Assembly (NCBI RefSeq): GCF_001971585.1
Contig: NZ_CP019323.1
Coordinates: 1,354,053 to 1,418,052, forward strand
DNA: 64,000 nt
Direction of reading: 5' to 3'
Source of the DNA: Companilactobacillus allii
GTDB lineage: Bacteria > Bacillota > Bacilli > Lactobacillales > Lactobacillaceae
The translations under genes were made by a program, and so were the position numbers. Under the pieces are notes generated by a model that saw only the letters and a list, made by a program, of their open reading frames with translations, was not told the DNA's origin and did not search any database. Shown piece by piece: positions 27,511 to 36,721 of the stretch. The first letter of the stretch is position 1, and each line of letters starts with the position of its first letter.

Positions 27511-28865
27511 GCAAGAAACTAAATAAGTTTTTAATTTCCGTAACTCTTATAATAGCGGCAATAGTATTGGGAATATTTACTACTAATAGGCCAGTTAAGT
27601 CGTCATCATCGTCAGACCGAATCCCGATTGTATTCTGGCATGAGATGGGTGGACCGTCAGAAGATGCACTTGAAGAAGTGGTAAATGGATTTAATAAATC
27701 TCAAACGAAGTATAAAGTCATCCCTAAATACCAAGGTACATATGATGAAGCAATCCAAAAGATTCTTCAAACTCATGGTACAAATACTTCACCAGCAATT
27801 TTTCAAGCATTTGATATTGCCACAGCACAGATGATTCACAGTAAATTTACAACTCCCGTACAAAACTTTATCGATAAAGATAAGGACTTTGATATTGAGA
27901 AGATTGCTCCTGCCGCAAGATCTTTTTATTCTAACGGCGGTAAGCAACAAGCTATGCCGTTCAATACTTCACAACCGGTTCTTTATTACAACGCTTCATT
28001 ATTGAAGAAGTATAATATTACACCACCACCTGTATCACCAACATATTCAGACATTACACGTGTGGCTAAACAATTATATGAACGATCAGACCACAAAACT
28101 AAAGGATTGACCGTACAAATATATGGTTGGTTATTGGAGCAGGCTACGACAAATTCAGGTCAAACTCTTGCTAATAACAATAATGGACATACAGGTATCC
28201 CAACTGAAGTTAAGTTAAATAATGGTTCAACTGTTAAGTTTATGGAATGGATCCGTGAAAACATCAAATCTGGAGATTTCATAAACTACGGTTCTGGTGC
28301 TAGTGCTGGTGCCAACCAAACTGCTGGATTCTTATCTGGTAAAGTTGGTATGTTTATCCAATCTTCAGCAAGCATGGGCCAATTGACGAAGGATAATCCA
28401 AATAAACTTGGTATAACATACTTCCCACATCCTGATAATCAAAAGGCCAACGGTGTTTCTATAGGTGGTGCAGCACTTTGGATTTCAAATGATAAATCAA
28501 AGGCTGTTCAACAAGGTGCATACGAATTTTCTAAATATGCACTTAGTCCAGCAGTTCAAGCACAATGGCAAAAATCAACAGGGTACTTGGCATTGAATAA
28601 AGATTCTCAAAAGGAAAAAGTTTTGAAAGATCTTTATGCCAAGAATCCTGAGGCTAAAGTTCCTGGACAACAATTAGCTGATGCAAAACCTAACTATGTC
28701 AATTCAGGTATTCTTCTCGAGGGGATGCAAGTTACACGTCAACTGGAAGAAGTAGCTATGGAACAATCATATAATGGTGGAGATATTAAGAAAGCATTGG
28801 CGCACGCTGACAAGAATATCAATCAGAATATTGCTACATCAAACCGCGCAAACGGCTATAAATAA
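27507..28865 (+). CDS. ugpB: Extracellular solute-binding protein, UgpB-like
   Basis: This 452-residue family 1 binding protein resembles UgpB, the sn-glycerol-3-phosphate receptor. It shows IPVVFWHEMGG-like and YQGTYDEAIQK segments near the N terminus and MPFNTSQPVLYYNASLLKKY further on. The N terminus is a hydrophobic stretch (about residues 8-25) but has no lipobox cysteine, unusual for a Gram-positive binding protein. It may be anchored by an uncleaved segment or released. The substrate is inferred from similarity of motifs; other phosphodiesters or sugars are possible. Confidence 0.8.
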   Translation: MSKKLNKFLISVTLIIAAIVLGIFTTNRPVKSSSSSDRIPIVFWHEMGGPSEDALEEVVNGFNKSQTKYKVIPKYQGTYDEAIQKILQTHGTNTSPAIFQAFDIATAQMIHSKFTTPVQNFIDKDKDFDIEKIAPAARSFYSNGGKQQAMPFNTSQPVLYYNASLLKKYNITPPPVSPTYSDITRVAKQLYERSDHKTKGLTVQIYGWLLEQATTNSGQTLANNNNGHTGIPTEVKLNNGSTVKFMEWIRENIKSGDFINYGSGASAGANQTAGFLSGKVGMFIQSSASMGQLTKDNPNKLGITYFPHPDNQKANGVSIGGAALWISNDKSKAVQQGAYEFSKYALSPAVQAQWQKSTGYLALNKDSQKEKVLKDLYAKNPEAKVPGQQLADAKPNYVNSGILLEGMQVTRQLEEVAMEQSYNGGDIKKALAHADKNINQNIATSNRANGYK

Positions 28866-28876
28866 GTATTTGTAAG

Positions 28877-28915
28877 AGCACACTCAATTTTATTCTTAAT
28901 TAAGTGTGCTTTTTC
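28877..28915 (+). terminator. Terminator of the ugp-type operon
   Basis: AGCACACT (28877-28884) pairs with AGTGTGCT (28903-28910) and is followed by TTTTC. Confidence 0.72.
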
Positions 28916-28973
28916 TTTACAATTTTCGATTACAGTTGTAAACTATGAATTGTAGTAAAGGATTACAGATGTA
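28916..28973 (+). promoter_or_regulatory. copY promoter with two cop boxes
   Basis: TACAGTTGTA (28931-28940) and TACAGATGTA (28964-28973) both match the CopY operator TACANNTGTA exactly and lie 33 bases apart. A promoter with TTTACA (28916-28921), a 17-base spacer and TAAACT (28939-28944) overlaps the first box. CopY bound without copper would block RNA polymerase. Confidence 0.88.
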
Positions 28974-28996
28974 AACGATAAGGACATAATAAAAAA

Positions 28997-29416
28997 ATGA
29001 ATGAAATTGAAAATATGACAAAAGCTGAATGGCAGGTGATGAGAATCATCTGGACACTTGGTGAATCAACAAGTAAGCAAGTTATAGATGTACTAGAAAA
29101 GAAAACTGATTGGAAACAAGCTACAATCAAAACTTTGATTGTTAGATTGCACGAAAAAGAGTTTTTGAAGGCAGATGTATCAAGCAGACCATATGTATAT
29201 CATCCCGAAATTTCAGAAGATGATGCGATAGATCAAACCGTTAATAACTTATTTGATAACCTCTGTTGTATGAAAAAAGGCGAAGCAATAGGGGATTTGA
29301 TCGGTAGCTCTGATATTTCTAAAAACGAGATTCAAGGATTGATTGAGAAATTGGAGAACAAAAAAAGAAATGCGCCTGAGCAAGTAAAGTGCGATTGTTT
29401 GGAGGAGTCATTATGA
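28997..29416 (+). CDS. copY: Copper-responsive repressor CopY
   Basis: CopY is a BlaI/MecI-family winged-helix repressor that leaves the cop boxes when zinc is replaced by copper(I). The 139-residue protein has the MTKAEWQVMRIIWTLGESTS helix-turn-helix region. The classic C-terminal CxCxxxxCxC metal site is reduced to one CxC (KCDCLEESL), with another CC pair earlier (NLCCMKK). Metal sensing may therefore use a different set of ligands. The gene overlaps copB by four bases. Confidence 0.88.
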   Translation: MNEIENMTKAEWQVMRIIWTLGESTSKQVIDVLEKKTDWKQATIKTLIVRLHEKEFLKADVSSRPYVYHPEISEDDAIDQTVNNLFDNLCCMKKGEAIGDLIGSSDISKNEIQGLIEKLENKKRNAPEQVKCDCLEESL

Positions 29417-31494
29417 TGAACAATATGAAAAACGAAAAAATGCAAAATATGAAAAATGATAAAACGCAAAATATGAGTAGTATGGATAGTGAAAGTATGG
29501 ATATGGACAAAATGATGAATAGCGGCCATATGATGATGAATCATGGTGGCGTTATGATGGATATGGGAGATTTACGTAAGAAGTTTTGGGTTTCATTAAT
29601 TCTTGCAATTCCAGTCTTCATTTTCTCACCATTCATGGGGTTCAATATAGTACCGCAATTCCCGGGATCTACTTGGATCATAATGGTATTGAGTTCAGTT
29701 CTATTTTTCTATGGTGGTAAACCATTCATAACTGGTGCGAAAGGTGAGTTAAAAGCAAAACAACCAGCTATGATGACCTTGATCACCATGGGTATCAGTG
29801 TTGCATATTTCTATAGTTTATATGCTTTTGTAATGACTGATATTTTACATAGTGGAAAAAATATTACTAATTTCTTCTGGGAATTAGCTTCATTGATTGT
29901 AATTATGTTACTTGGACATTGGATCGAAATGAAATCTACGATGAGTGCTGGTAACGCACTTCAAAAGATTGCTTCACTAGTTCCTAATCAAGTACATATG
30001 GTTAATGGTTCAGAAACAACCGATAATGATATTTCGATGGTCAAATCAAATGATGTAGTAGAAGTTCGTGCCGGAGAATCAATTCCACTTGATGGTGAAA
30101 TCATTAGTGGTGAAAGTTATATTAATGAATCACTTATTACTGGTGAATCAAAGGCAGTTAAAAAAGGCCTTGGTAAAAATGTTGTTGGTGGTTCAATCAA
30201 TGGTGAAGGTACAATTAGAGTTAAAGTTACAAAGACTTCAAATGAAGGTTACCTATCACAAATCAGTAAGTTAGTTTCAGATGCACAAAATAATAAGTCT
30301 AAGACACAAATGTTGGCTGATAAAGTATCTGGTTGGTTATTCTATGCCGCAGTTACAGCCGGTTTGTTAGCATTTGTATATTGGTTAGTATTTGGTAATG
30401 TGAACCTTGCGTTATTACGTTTAGTTACAGTTCTAGTTATCGCATGTCCACACGCATTAGGATTGGCAGTTCCACTAGTAATGTCACGTAGTACCTCGAT
30501 TGCTGCAACAAATGGTTTGATCATTCGTGATAACCAAGCAATGGAGAATAGTCGTAAGATCGATTATGTTGCAATGGATAAAACAGGTACATTGACAGAA
30601 GGTAAATTCACAGTTAATGGTTTGAAAGTTGTATCAGATGCCAACGAAAAAGATGTCTTATCAGTGATTGCCGGAATCGAAAGTGGTTCTAGTCATCCAA
30701 TCGCTAATAGTGTTGTTGCATACGCTAAAGAACAAAAAATCGAAGCTACAAAACTTGAGAATATTCAAGCTATTAAAGGATACGGTATGAGTGCCACAAA
30801 GGATGCTCATAAGTATTTGTTAGTAAATATGAAGTATCTACAAGAGAACAAGTTATCATTTGATAGAACAGCTACAAAAGAGTATTTGGACAAAGGTAAT
30901 ACTGTTAGTTATTTGGTCATTGATGGCAAAGTTGTCGGATTCATTGCTTTGGGTGATACAGTCAAAGCCAATTCTGTACAATTCATCAAAGATTTAAAAG
31001 CTAGAAATATTACACCTATCATGTTGACTGGTGATAACAAAGAAGCCGCAAAAGCCTTCGCAAATCAACTTGGTATTGATGAATTCAAAGCTGAACTTCT
31101 TCCAGAAGACAAGCATACAGTTATCAAGAATCTTGAATTGCAAGGACATCACGTTATGATGGTCGGTGATGGTATCAACGATGCACCAAGTTTAGCAAGT
31201 GCCACAATAGGTGTTGCCATTGGTGCTGGTACCGATGTAGCAATTGATTCAGCGGATGTTGTTTTGTATAATTCAGATCCTAGCGATATCACCAAATTCT
31301 TGAAGTTATCTGCAAAGACATATCGCAAGACAGTCGAGAACCTATGGTGGGGTGCTGGATATAATATCTTAGCCATTCCATTAGCAGCCGGAGTATTAGC
31401 CGGAATCGGAATCATATTAAGCCCAGCAGTCGGTGCAATAATCATGTCATTGTCTACAGTTATCGTTTCATTGAATGCCATGAGCTTACACTAG
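29413..31494 (+). CDS. copB: P1B-type copper-transporting ATPase, CopB-like
   Basis: This 693-residue P-type ATPase exports copper. Its N-terminal 45 residues are rich in methionine with a few histidines, replacing the usual CxxC metal domain. The transmembrane metal motif is ACPHALGLAVPL, where CPH marks the CopB (P1B-3) group. The phosphorylation motif MDKTGTLTEG, the TGES loop and GDGINDAPSLA are intact. I start at the ATG at 29413 after GGAGGAG, overlapping the copY stop. No copZ chaperone is present here. The TAG stop is also part of repeat R3. Confidence 0.93.
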   Translation: MMNNMKNEKMQNMKNDKTQNMSSMDSESMDMDKMMNSGHMMMNHGGVMMDMGDLRKKFWVSLILAIPVFIFSPFMGFNIVPQFPGSTWIIMVLSSVLFFYGGKPFITGAKGELKAKQPAMMTLITMGISVAYFYSLYAFVMTDILHSGKNITNFFWELASLIVIMLLGHWIEMKSTMSAGNALQKIASLVPNQVHMVNGSETTDNDISMVKSNDVVEVRAGESIPLDGEIISGESYINESLITGESKAVKKGLGKNVVGGSINGEGTIRVKVTKTSNEGYLSQISKLVSDAQNNKSKTQMLADKVSGWLFYAAVTAGLLAFVYWLVFGNVNLALLRLVTVLVIACPHALGLAVPLVMSRSTSIAATNGLIIRDNQAMENSRKIDYVAMDKTGTLTEGKFTVNGLKVVSDANEKDVLSVIAGIESGSSHPIANSVVAYAKEQKIEATKLENIQAIKGYGMSATKDAHKYLLVNMKYLQENKLSFDRTATKEYLDKGNTVSYLVIDGKVVGFIALGDTVKANSVQFIKDLKARNITPIMLTGDNKEAAKAFANQLGIDEFKAELLPEDKHTVIKNLELQGHHVMMVGDGINDAPSLASATIGVAIGAGTDVAIDSADVVLYNSDPSDITKFLKLSAKTYRKTVENLWWGAGYNILAIPLAAGVLAGIGIILSPAVGAIIMSLSTVIVSLNAMSLH

Positions 31495-31636
31495 AGCGAG
31501 CCATAACACGGGTAATTTCCGAGCATTAACACAAAAAATAGGTAGTATTCACGAATGTGAATGCTACCTATTTTTAGCGTTAAGCGGAAGAAATTGTGTT
31601 ATGTCTCGCGTTTCAGCAAGTTAGAAGGAAAAAGAA
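31493..31636 (+). repeat. Dispersed nested-stem repeat, copy R3
   Basis: The copy starts AGAGCGAGCC inside the copB stop codon (TAG-AGCG). The outer arms GCGAGCCATAACAC and GTGTTATGTCTCGC pair with one mismatch. The inner arms AAATAGGTAG and CTACCTATTT pair around ATTCAC-GAAT-GTGAAT. The inner stem differs in sequence from R2 and R5 yet keeps full pairing. It lies between convergent copB and the histidine kinase gene. Confidence 0.85.
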
Positions 31637-31676
31637 GGAAAGTTCAAATCTCTGGAATTAAAAAGGTTTAGGGAAA

Positions 31677-31722
31677 AAAGAAATTGTGTTATAGCTCGCG
31701 TTTCAGCAAGCTGATAGAAAAA
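31677..31722 (+). repeat. Half copy of the repeat (R3'), 3' arm only
   Basis: Forty bases after R3, its 3' outer arm and tail recur: AAATTGTGTTATAGCTCGCG then TTTCAGCAAG. This second arm could also pair with the R3 5' arm, again with one mismatch, giving two alternative outer stems. Confidence 0.7.
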
Positions 31723-31728
31723 ACAAAA

Positions 31729-32724
31729 TCAACCCTGATAATAAGGCAAATCCAAAAATGTAATAACTATTTCAGTGCCAACTCCAACCTGAGAGTTCAA
31801 AGTTATCTGATGTCCAAGATTATCAACCATCTTCTTAACTAAGTACAAACCCATACCAGTAGATTTACTGCCAAACTTACGTCCATTGTCTCCAGTGAAT
31901 CCCTTAGTGAATACTCGACTGATATCCTTATTCGCAATCCCGACACCGTTATCTTTAATATGAAGTTTAATACTATTGTTATCATCAGAAGTGAAAATAT
32001 CGATCTTTCCACCTGGATCCGTATATTTTAAACTGTTAGTGATGATTTGATTCAGGATGAAATTCAACCATTTTTCATCAGTAAGAATCTTTTTATCAGT
32101 AACATCGATGCTGATCCCGATACGTTTTGAGATAAACATTCGCTTGTTGGATCGAATCGACGCTTTAACAATATTATTCAGATCTTGTTCCTGAATTAAG
32201 TAATCATTGGAAAAGTTATTCAATCTGGCAAAATATAATGCTTGGTCTACTAAGTAGTCAATTTTGTCGATTTCTTCATCGACAAGATCCTCATTCAAAT
32301 CACTATCTTGTGCTAATTTCAAAGCCGCAAGTGGGACTTTAATATCGTGTACCCAAGACTCGGTGTATTCTTGTTGATCATGCTGATTCTGATAAAGTTC
32401 TGTTAATTCTTTGCGATATTCCAAGACAATGTTGTTTATCTTGTCTTGTACAAAACGCTGTTCTTTATTTTGTGCACCGTGTAATTCCTTTGATAGGTCT
32501 TCTTGATAGTTATCGAGAAGTTTATACCAACTTTTCTTGCGGTGGTAGGACAGAATTAGACCAACTGAAACAAAGATGACAGATATTATCCAAGAATATA
32601 TCAGTGTGCCTGTTTGAAACTTAACCTTTGGATCTAAGAACAAAATTGCTTCGATAAATGTGACACCCAAAAGGATTGCTAGTAGTGCTAGTAAATGATC
32701 ACGTAAATATTTTAAAAATGACAT
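31729..32724 (-). CDS. BceS-like sensor histidine kinase
   Basis: This 331-residue intramembrane-sensing kinase has two membrane helices (about residues 10-30 and 40-60) joined by a very short loop, a coiled-coil linker, the H box TESWVHDIKVPLAALK, and the ATPase motifs NQIITNSLKY, DNGVGI and GMGLYLVKKM. Such kinases do not bind the signal themselves but sense flux through a partner BceAB transporter, encoded just across the divergent promoter. The ligand is usually a wall-active peptide antibiotic such as bacitracin. Confidence 0.9.
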   Translation of the reverse strand: MSFLKYLRDHLLALLAILLGVTFIEAILFLDPKVKFQTGTLIYSWIISVIFVSVGLILSYHRKKSWYKLLDNYQEDLSKELHGAQNKEQRFVQDKINNIVLEYRKELTELYQNQHDQQEYTESWVHDIKVPLAALKLAQDSDLNEDLVDEEIDKIDYLVDQALYFARLNNFSNDYLIQEQDLNNIVKASIRSNKRMFISKRIGISIDVTDKKILTDEKWLNFILNQIITNSLKYTDPGGKIDIFTSDDNNSIKLHIKDNGVGIANKDISRVFTKGFTGDNGRKFGSKSTGMGLYLVKKMVDNLGHQITLNSQVGVGTEIVITFLDLPYYQG

Positions 32725-32735
32725 ATTAGCCTCAT

Positions 32736-33410
32736 TTAAGGGATGATGTAGCCTTGTCCCACTTTAGTTACGATATAATTCTTCAAACCGAATTTTTCAA
32801 TTTTACCACGTAGGCGATTTATATTAACAGTCAATGTATTATCATCGACAAAACGTTCATCGTCCCACATGAAATTCAATAATTGTTCTCGAGTAACGAT
32901 CTTGCCTTGATCACGCAATAATCTTTGTAATAACTTGTACTCATTCTTAGACAAATCAATTTTGTCAGTTCCAATTTCAACAGTCCCACTAGATAAGTTC
33001 AGTTTCAAACCGTTGTGTTCGATAACGTCACTTGTATTCTTAGTGAAGTCATATGTGCGACGTAATAGAGCATTTATTTTGGCGATTAGAATATCGACAG
33101 AGAATGGCTTCTCGACGAAATCATCGGCCCCCATATTCATTGCCATGATTTGATCCATATTAGAATTCCTAGATGAAATTATTATTATCGGAGTTTTGGA
33201 AACCTTTCTGATTTCTTGATTCCAATAGTAACCGTCATATACAGGTAAGTTAATATCAAGCAAAACTAAGTCTGGCTTGTATTCTTGAAACTCTTCCATT
33301 ACATTATTGAAGTCTTCAATAACGTGTGTGTTTATTTGCCATTTCAAAAGATTCTCGCTTATCAGTGTAGAAATGGACTGATCGTCTTCAACAATCATAA
33401 TTTTGACCAT
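32736..33410 (-). CDS. BceR-like OmpR-family response regulator
   Basis: This 224-residue regulator has a receiver domain (acidic pair EDD near the N terminus, phospho-acceptor in VLLDINLPVYDG, conserved lysine in VEKPFS) and a C-terminal winged helix (TVNINRLRGKIEK). It lies 11 bases upstream of the kinase gene. It would activate the divergent bceAB-like genes. I could not assign its binding site in the 78-base gap. Confidence 0.92.
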   Translation of the reverse strand: MVKIMIVEDDQSISTLISENLLKWQINTHVIEDFNNVMEEFQEYKPDLVLLDINLPVYDGYYWNQEIRKVSKTPIIIISSRNSNMDQIMAMNMGADDFVEKPFSVDILIAKINALLRRTYDFTKNTSDVIEHNGLKLNLSSGTVEIGTDKIDLSKNEYKLLQRLLRDQGKIVTREQLLNFMWDDERFVDDNTLTVNINRLRGKIEKFGLKNYIVTKVGQGYIIP

Positions 33411-33488
33411 GTAAAAACCTCCTCGTGCTAAAATGAAGACACTAACTACTATAATAACAATATTATCTTAATTATTGGAGAAATTAAC

Positions 33489-34259
33489 GTGCAAATCAAT
33501 GTATTGAATATTGCCAAGGACTATGGCAAGCGTCTAAATGCGGTTCATGCTATCAAGAATATTAGTTTGGAAGTCAAAAAAGGTGAGTTTCTTGGCATTA
33601 TGGGACCTAGTGGTGCCGGTAAGTCTACTTTGCTTAATATAATATCGACCAATGAGCGTCCCGATCACGGTCAGGTGATCATTGATGGTATCGATATGAC
33701 TCAGCTACACGACAGAGAGCTAGCTAAGTATCGGCGCAATAAAATGGGATTTATCTATCAAAGCTTCGAATTATTAGATTCATTAAATGTTAAAGAAAAT
33801 ATTATATTGCCATTGGCACTTAATCATGCCAACAAAAAATTTATTGAAGCACGAGTGAAACATCTTAATTATCTGCTTAATATTGAAGAGCTCAGCAATC
33901 GAAATGTGGAGGACTTGTCGCTTGGTCAAAGACAGATTGTTTCGGCTGCTAGAGCCCTAGTCAATAATCCGGAGATGTTATTTGCAGATGAGCCAACAGG
34001 AAGTCTGGATTCTAAGTCGGCCACTATCTTGTTGAACTACATGCAGTTGATCAATAAACGAGAGAATGCAACAATATTAATGGCGACACACGATGCATTC
34101 ACGGCTAGTTATTGTAGTCGAGTGATCTTTATTAAAGATGGCGTCATATTCTCAGAGATTGTTAACTCTGGTAAACGTGAGGATTTCTTTGAACAAATAA
34201 TCAATATGCAACGCACTATAGGCGGAGGAAGTTATTTCAATGTATCTGAAAATAGTTAG
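33489..34259 (+). CDS. BceA-like ABC transporter ATP-binding protein
   Basis: This 256-residue ATPase is of the MacB/LolD/BceA type. Walker A is GPSGAGKST, the signature is LSLGQRQIVSAARAL (a Q-for-G variant), Walker B is MLFADEPTGSLDSK and the H loop is ATHD. The start is a GTG after TTGGAGAA. It overlaps the permease gene by 20 bases. With the permease it would confer resistance to peptides that bind lipid II cycle intermediates. Confidence 0.92.
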   Translation: MQINVLNIAKDYGKRLNAVHAIKNISLEVKKGEFLGIMGPSGAGKSTLLNIISTNERPDHGQVIIDGIDMTQLHDRELAKYRRNKMGFIYQSFELLDSLNVKENIILPLALNHANKKFIEARVKHLNYLLNIEELSNRNVEDLSLGQRQIVSAARALVNNPEMLFADEPTGSLDSKSATILLNYMQLINKRENATILMATHDAFTASYCSRVIFIKDGVIFSEIVNSGKREDFFEQIINMQRTIGGGSYFNVSENS

Positions 34260-36243
34260 AAGAAGTCTTAGTAAGATGCACGACAGTTATCTGATTTATA
34301 CTCTGGCATGTAGTTTTGCGATTGGAATTTTCAGTATACTGATATCACTTGTCGATAATAGGATACTCAAGCATGATATTAGTCTGTGGAGAAGTTCAAT
34401 GATGCCAATAGTATTCACGCTTAGTATTGTGTTTGCGGCATCGGCCTTTGTATATATGGCATACGTTGGTGGTTTTTTTATTAAGCAACAAAGATATGAG
34501 TTTTTAACATTTGAAAAGCTCGGCATGTCAAAGGCCACTATCGTTGTCTTGGGATTCATGCAGACATTTGTGATTCAAGTATTCGCTTGGGTTTTGGGTA
34601 TAATCGAGGCGTTTATTTTTCAGAAGTTCTTTGGAATGTTGTTACTGTATTTGATGCGAGTAAAAATAAGTTTCACTTCATACTTAAACTTAGACAGCTT
34701 GTTATCTTTGTTGAGGATTGCTGTAACATCGATATTTGTATTTAGTATTATAAATGCGATTAGAACGTATTCAATAGTGAAAAAAAATAAGCCAAATATT
34801 AAGAAAATAAATATTTGGCTGAGGATACCGACAGGTACATTTGGAATCCTACTTTTTATTAGTGCTGTTATTGGGACGATTGCACTGTTTACAACGGTTC
34901 AAGATACGGATTCAGGCTATTCCAATCACTTGATTTTCGAAAGCATGTACGTTGCCATTGCTTATTTTGCTGGAACATACTTGATCTACTTTGGCTTTTT
35001 GCCGGTTTTATTGACCGTTTTACAAAAGGTCAAACGTATCTCATATTCAGGATTGAATCTGTTTTCCTTTAAATACTTGAAGTCACGAACGATGCGCAAT
35101 ACTTCAGTACTATGGTTTGTGACCGAATTGTCTACTATGGCGTTGATATTATTAACAACATGTTACTTTGGATATAAGTTGATTTATGAGAATTATCATA
35201 CTGAATATCCATTTGCGTTGACTGCTAACAAGAATACAGTTGAAGATGTTAAGAATACAATAGATGATAGTAAAACAGAGATATCGCACCAATATCATTC
35301 AAGGATAAAGATAACTCTGGTGTCTACGCTAGATACGACAAGAAGGGTATTAGTTCAACGTCCTGCGTCATTTATGTCTTATTCAGAATATATGAACTTG
35401 CCTAAGAAGATACGTAAACAAAATCCAGAACTGGGCCCAAAGCAATTCATGAGGATCGGTTTTGGCAATGATGAGACTTTTGGATTTTCTGATCGTAAAG
35501 TTGAATGGAATGTAAAGAATGCCACCAAAATCGTTACTAGGAAGAATGGTTCGTCATTTCCTTATGGTGGTGGGATGTTCCCAGGATCATTGATGGTCAC
35601 ACCGGATAGCTACTATAATAAGTTGTCCTCTGCTAGCACTGACACTTTGTATGGCTGGTACTTCAAGCACGGTGATAAACTGACTAAGAAGCAGGCGAGA
35701 TCATTGGTAAAGTATCGGAATGCCTATGTGATAAGTGTTAATGCTAAGTCTGATCTGAACAATTCTACTTTCAAAATATCTCGATACAATCCGGATAATT
35801 ATACTAATGATGACTATATTCAAGCCGGATTTGTTAGGCAGGAAAGTGCCAAAAGACACTTGCATCAGATCGTTGGATTCTTTATATTCATGGTAGCCAT
35901 CTTCAGTATTGCTTTGTTGATAGCTCTTGGGAGCGTTCTAACGCTTCGAATATTGCTAAGGGATGATTACGAGTGGCGACAATTAAAGACTCTCAAGAAG
36001 ATAGGTGTCAGTGACCAAGAGATACGTGGAATCATTCGTAGTGAGAATGCATTGACGTTTGTTATTCCCATTGTCTTTGCAATTCTACAATCCTATGCAG
36101 CTATAGCAATCGTGAATAATGGATATGACTCGATAGTTCCAGAATTCACATTGATCTGTTTGAGTTATGTTGTTTTATATAGTCTGATTGGAATAGTCAC
36201 TTATATGATCTCATGGCGAAGTGTTAAGCGGAGAATCAGTTGA
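34240..36243 (+). CDS. BceB-like ABC transporter permease
   Basis: This 667-residue permease has FtsX-like membrane segments (about ten in all) with a large extracellular domain between about residues 320 and 540, the arrangement of BceB transporters that free lipid targets from antimicrobial peptides and signal to the kinase. The gene converges on and overlaps the next gene by eight bases. The antibiotic specificity cannot be read from the sequence. Confidence 0.9.
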   Translation: MYLKIVRRSLSKMHDSYLIYTLACSFAIGIFSILISLVDNRILKHDISLWRSSMMPIVFTLSIVFAASAFVYMAYVGGFFIKQQRYEFLTFEKLGMSKATIVVLGFMQTFVIQVFAWVLGIIEAFIFQKFFGMLLLYLMRVKISFTSYLNLDSLLSLLRIAVTSIFVFSIINAIRTYSIVKKNKPNIKKINIWLRIPTGTFGILLFISAVIGTIALFTTVQDTDSGYSNHLIFESMYVAIAYFAGTYLIYFGFLPVLLTVLQKVKRISYSGLNLFSFKYLKSRTMRNTSVLWFVTELSTMALILLTTCYFGYKLIYENYHTEYPFALTANKNTVEDVKNTIDDSKTEISHQYHSRIKITLVSTLDTTRRVLVQRPASFMSYSEYMNLPKKIRKQNPELGPKQFMRIGFGNDETFGFSDRKVEWNVKNATKIVTRKNGSSFPYGGGMFPGSLMVTPDSYYNKLSSASTDTLYGWYFKHGDKLTKKQARSLVKYRNAYVISVNAKSDLNNSTFKISRYNPDNYTNDDYIQAGFVRQESAKRHLHQIVGFFIFMVAIFSIALLIALGSVLTLRILLRDDYEWRQLKTLKKIGVSDQEIRGIIRSENALTFVIPIVFAILQSYAAIAIVNNGYDSIVPEFTLICLSYVVLYSLIGIVTYMISWRSVKRRIS

Positions 36244-36679
36244 TTATCTTGTAATCTTTGGTGAAGAATCCAAATGGGGTCTTTGAATCTGAACGTATCC
36301 CTTGATCGATTTCTCGTTGAATATATTTCTTGCCGTCTTGCATGTTTGTTTCGGTATCAAAGGTACTGATTATTAGATATTCTTGTAAGTTTTCACGTAG
36401 TTGGTATACCGACGAATTATAGTCAATTTTGCCGGTATCAATGAATTTGCTGCGAAATAATGCAGATTGGTCAGCATTGAACTTGAGATATGTCAATAAA
36501 TACAGCTCGTCTCTGGAATCAATGGTTCCTGTGAGATTGCGGTATTGCCCATTTCTTGTTAATACTTTTATCAAAAGGTGGTCTGTTTTAGTATCAAATA
36601 AGGGTTTTAATAAAGTATCGGCAGATTGTTGTTGAGGCTTTAAAAAGGAATATGTTCCTAACTTTAATGTTATGTTCAT
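36236..36679 (-). CDS. Small protein, possibly ABM/heme-oxygenase-like
   Basis: This 147-residue soluble protein is not confidently recognised. The ending (EYLIISTFDTETNMQDGKKYIQ then a basic/aromatic tail) resembles the C-terminal pattern of small ABM-fold proteins such as HmoB/TRAP. I start at the ATG at 36679, which has a GAAAGGA site, and not at the TTG 24 bases upstream. It is convergent with the BceB-like gene and overlaps it by eight bases. Confidence 0.5.
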   Translation of the reverse strand: MNITLKLGTYSFLKPQQQSADTLLKPLFDTKTDHLLIKVLTRNGQYRNLTGTIDSRDELYLLTYLKFNADQSALFRSKFIDTGKIDYNSSVYQLRENLQEYLIISTFDTETNMQDGKKYIQREIDQGIRSDSKTPFGFFTKDYKIIN

Positions 36680-36721
36680 AATTACTGAAATCCTTTCAAT
36701 CAAAATTTTTGGAGGTTTTCT

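Noticed and set aside
29319-29544. His/Phe-rich minus-strand frames across the copY-copB junction
   Set aside because: They mirror the methionine-rich start of CopB and have no independent support.
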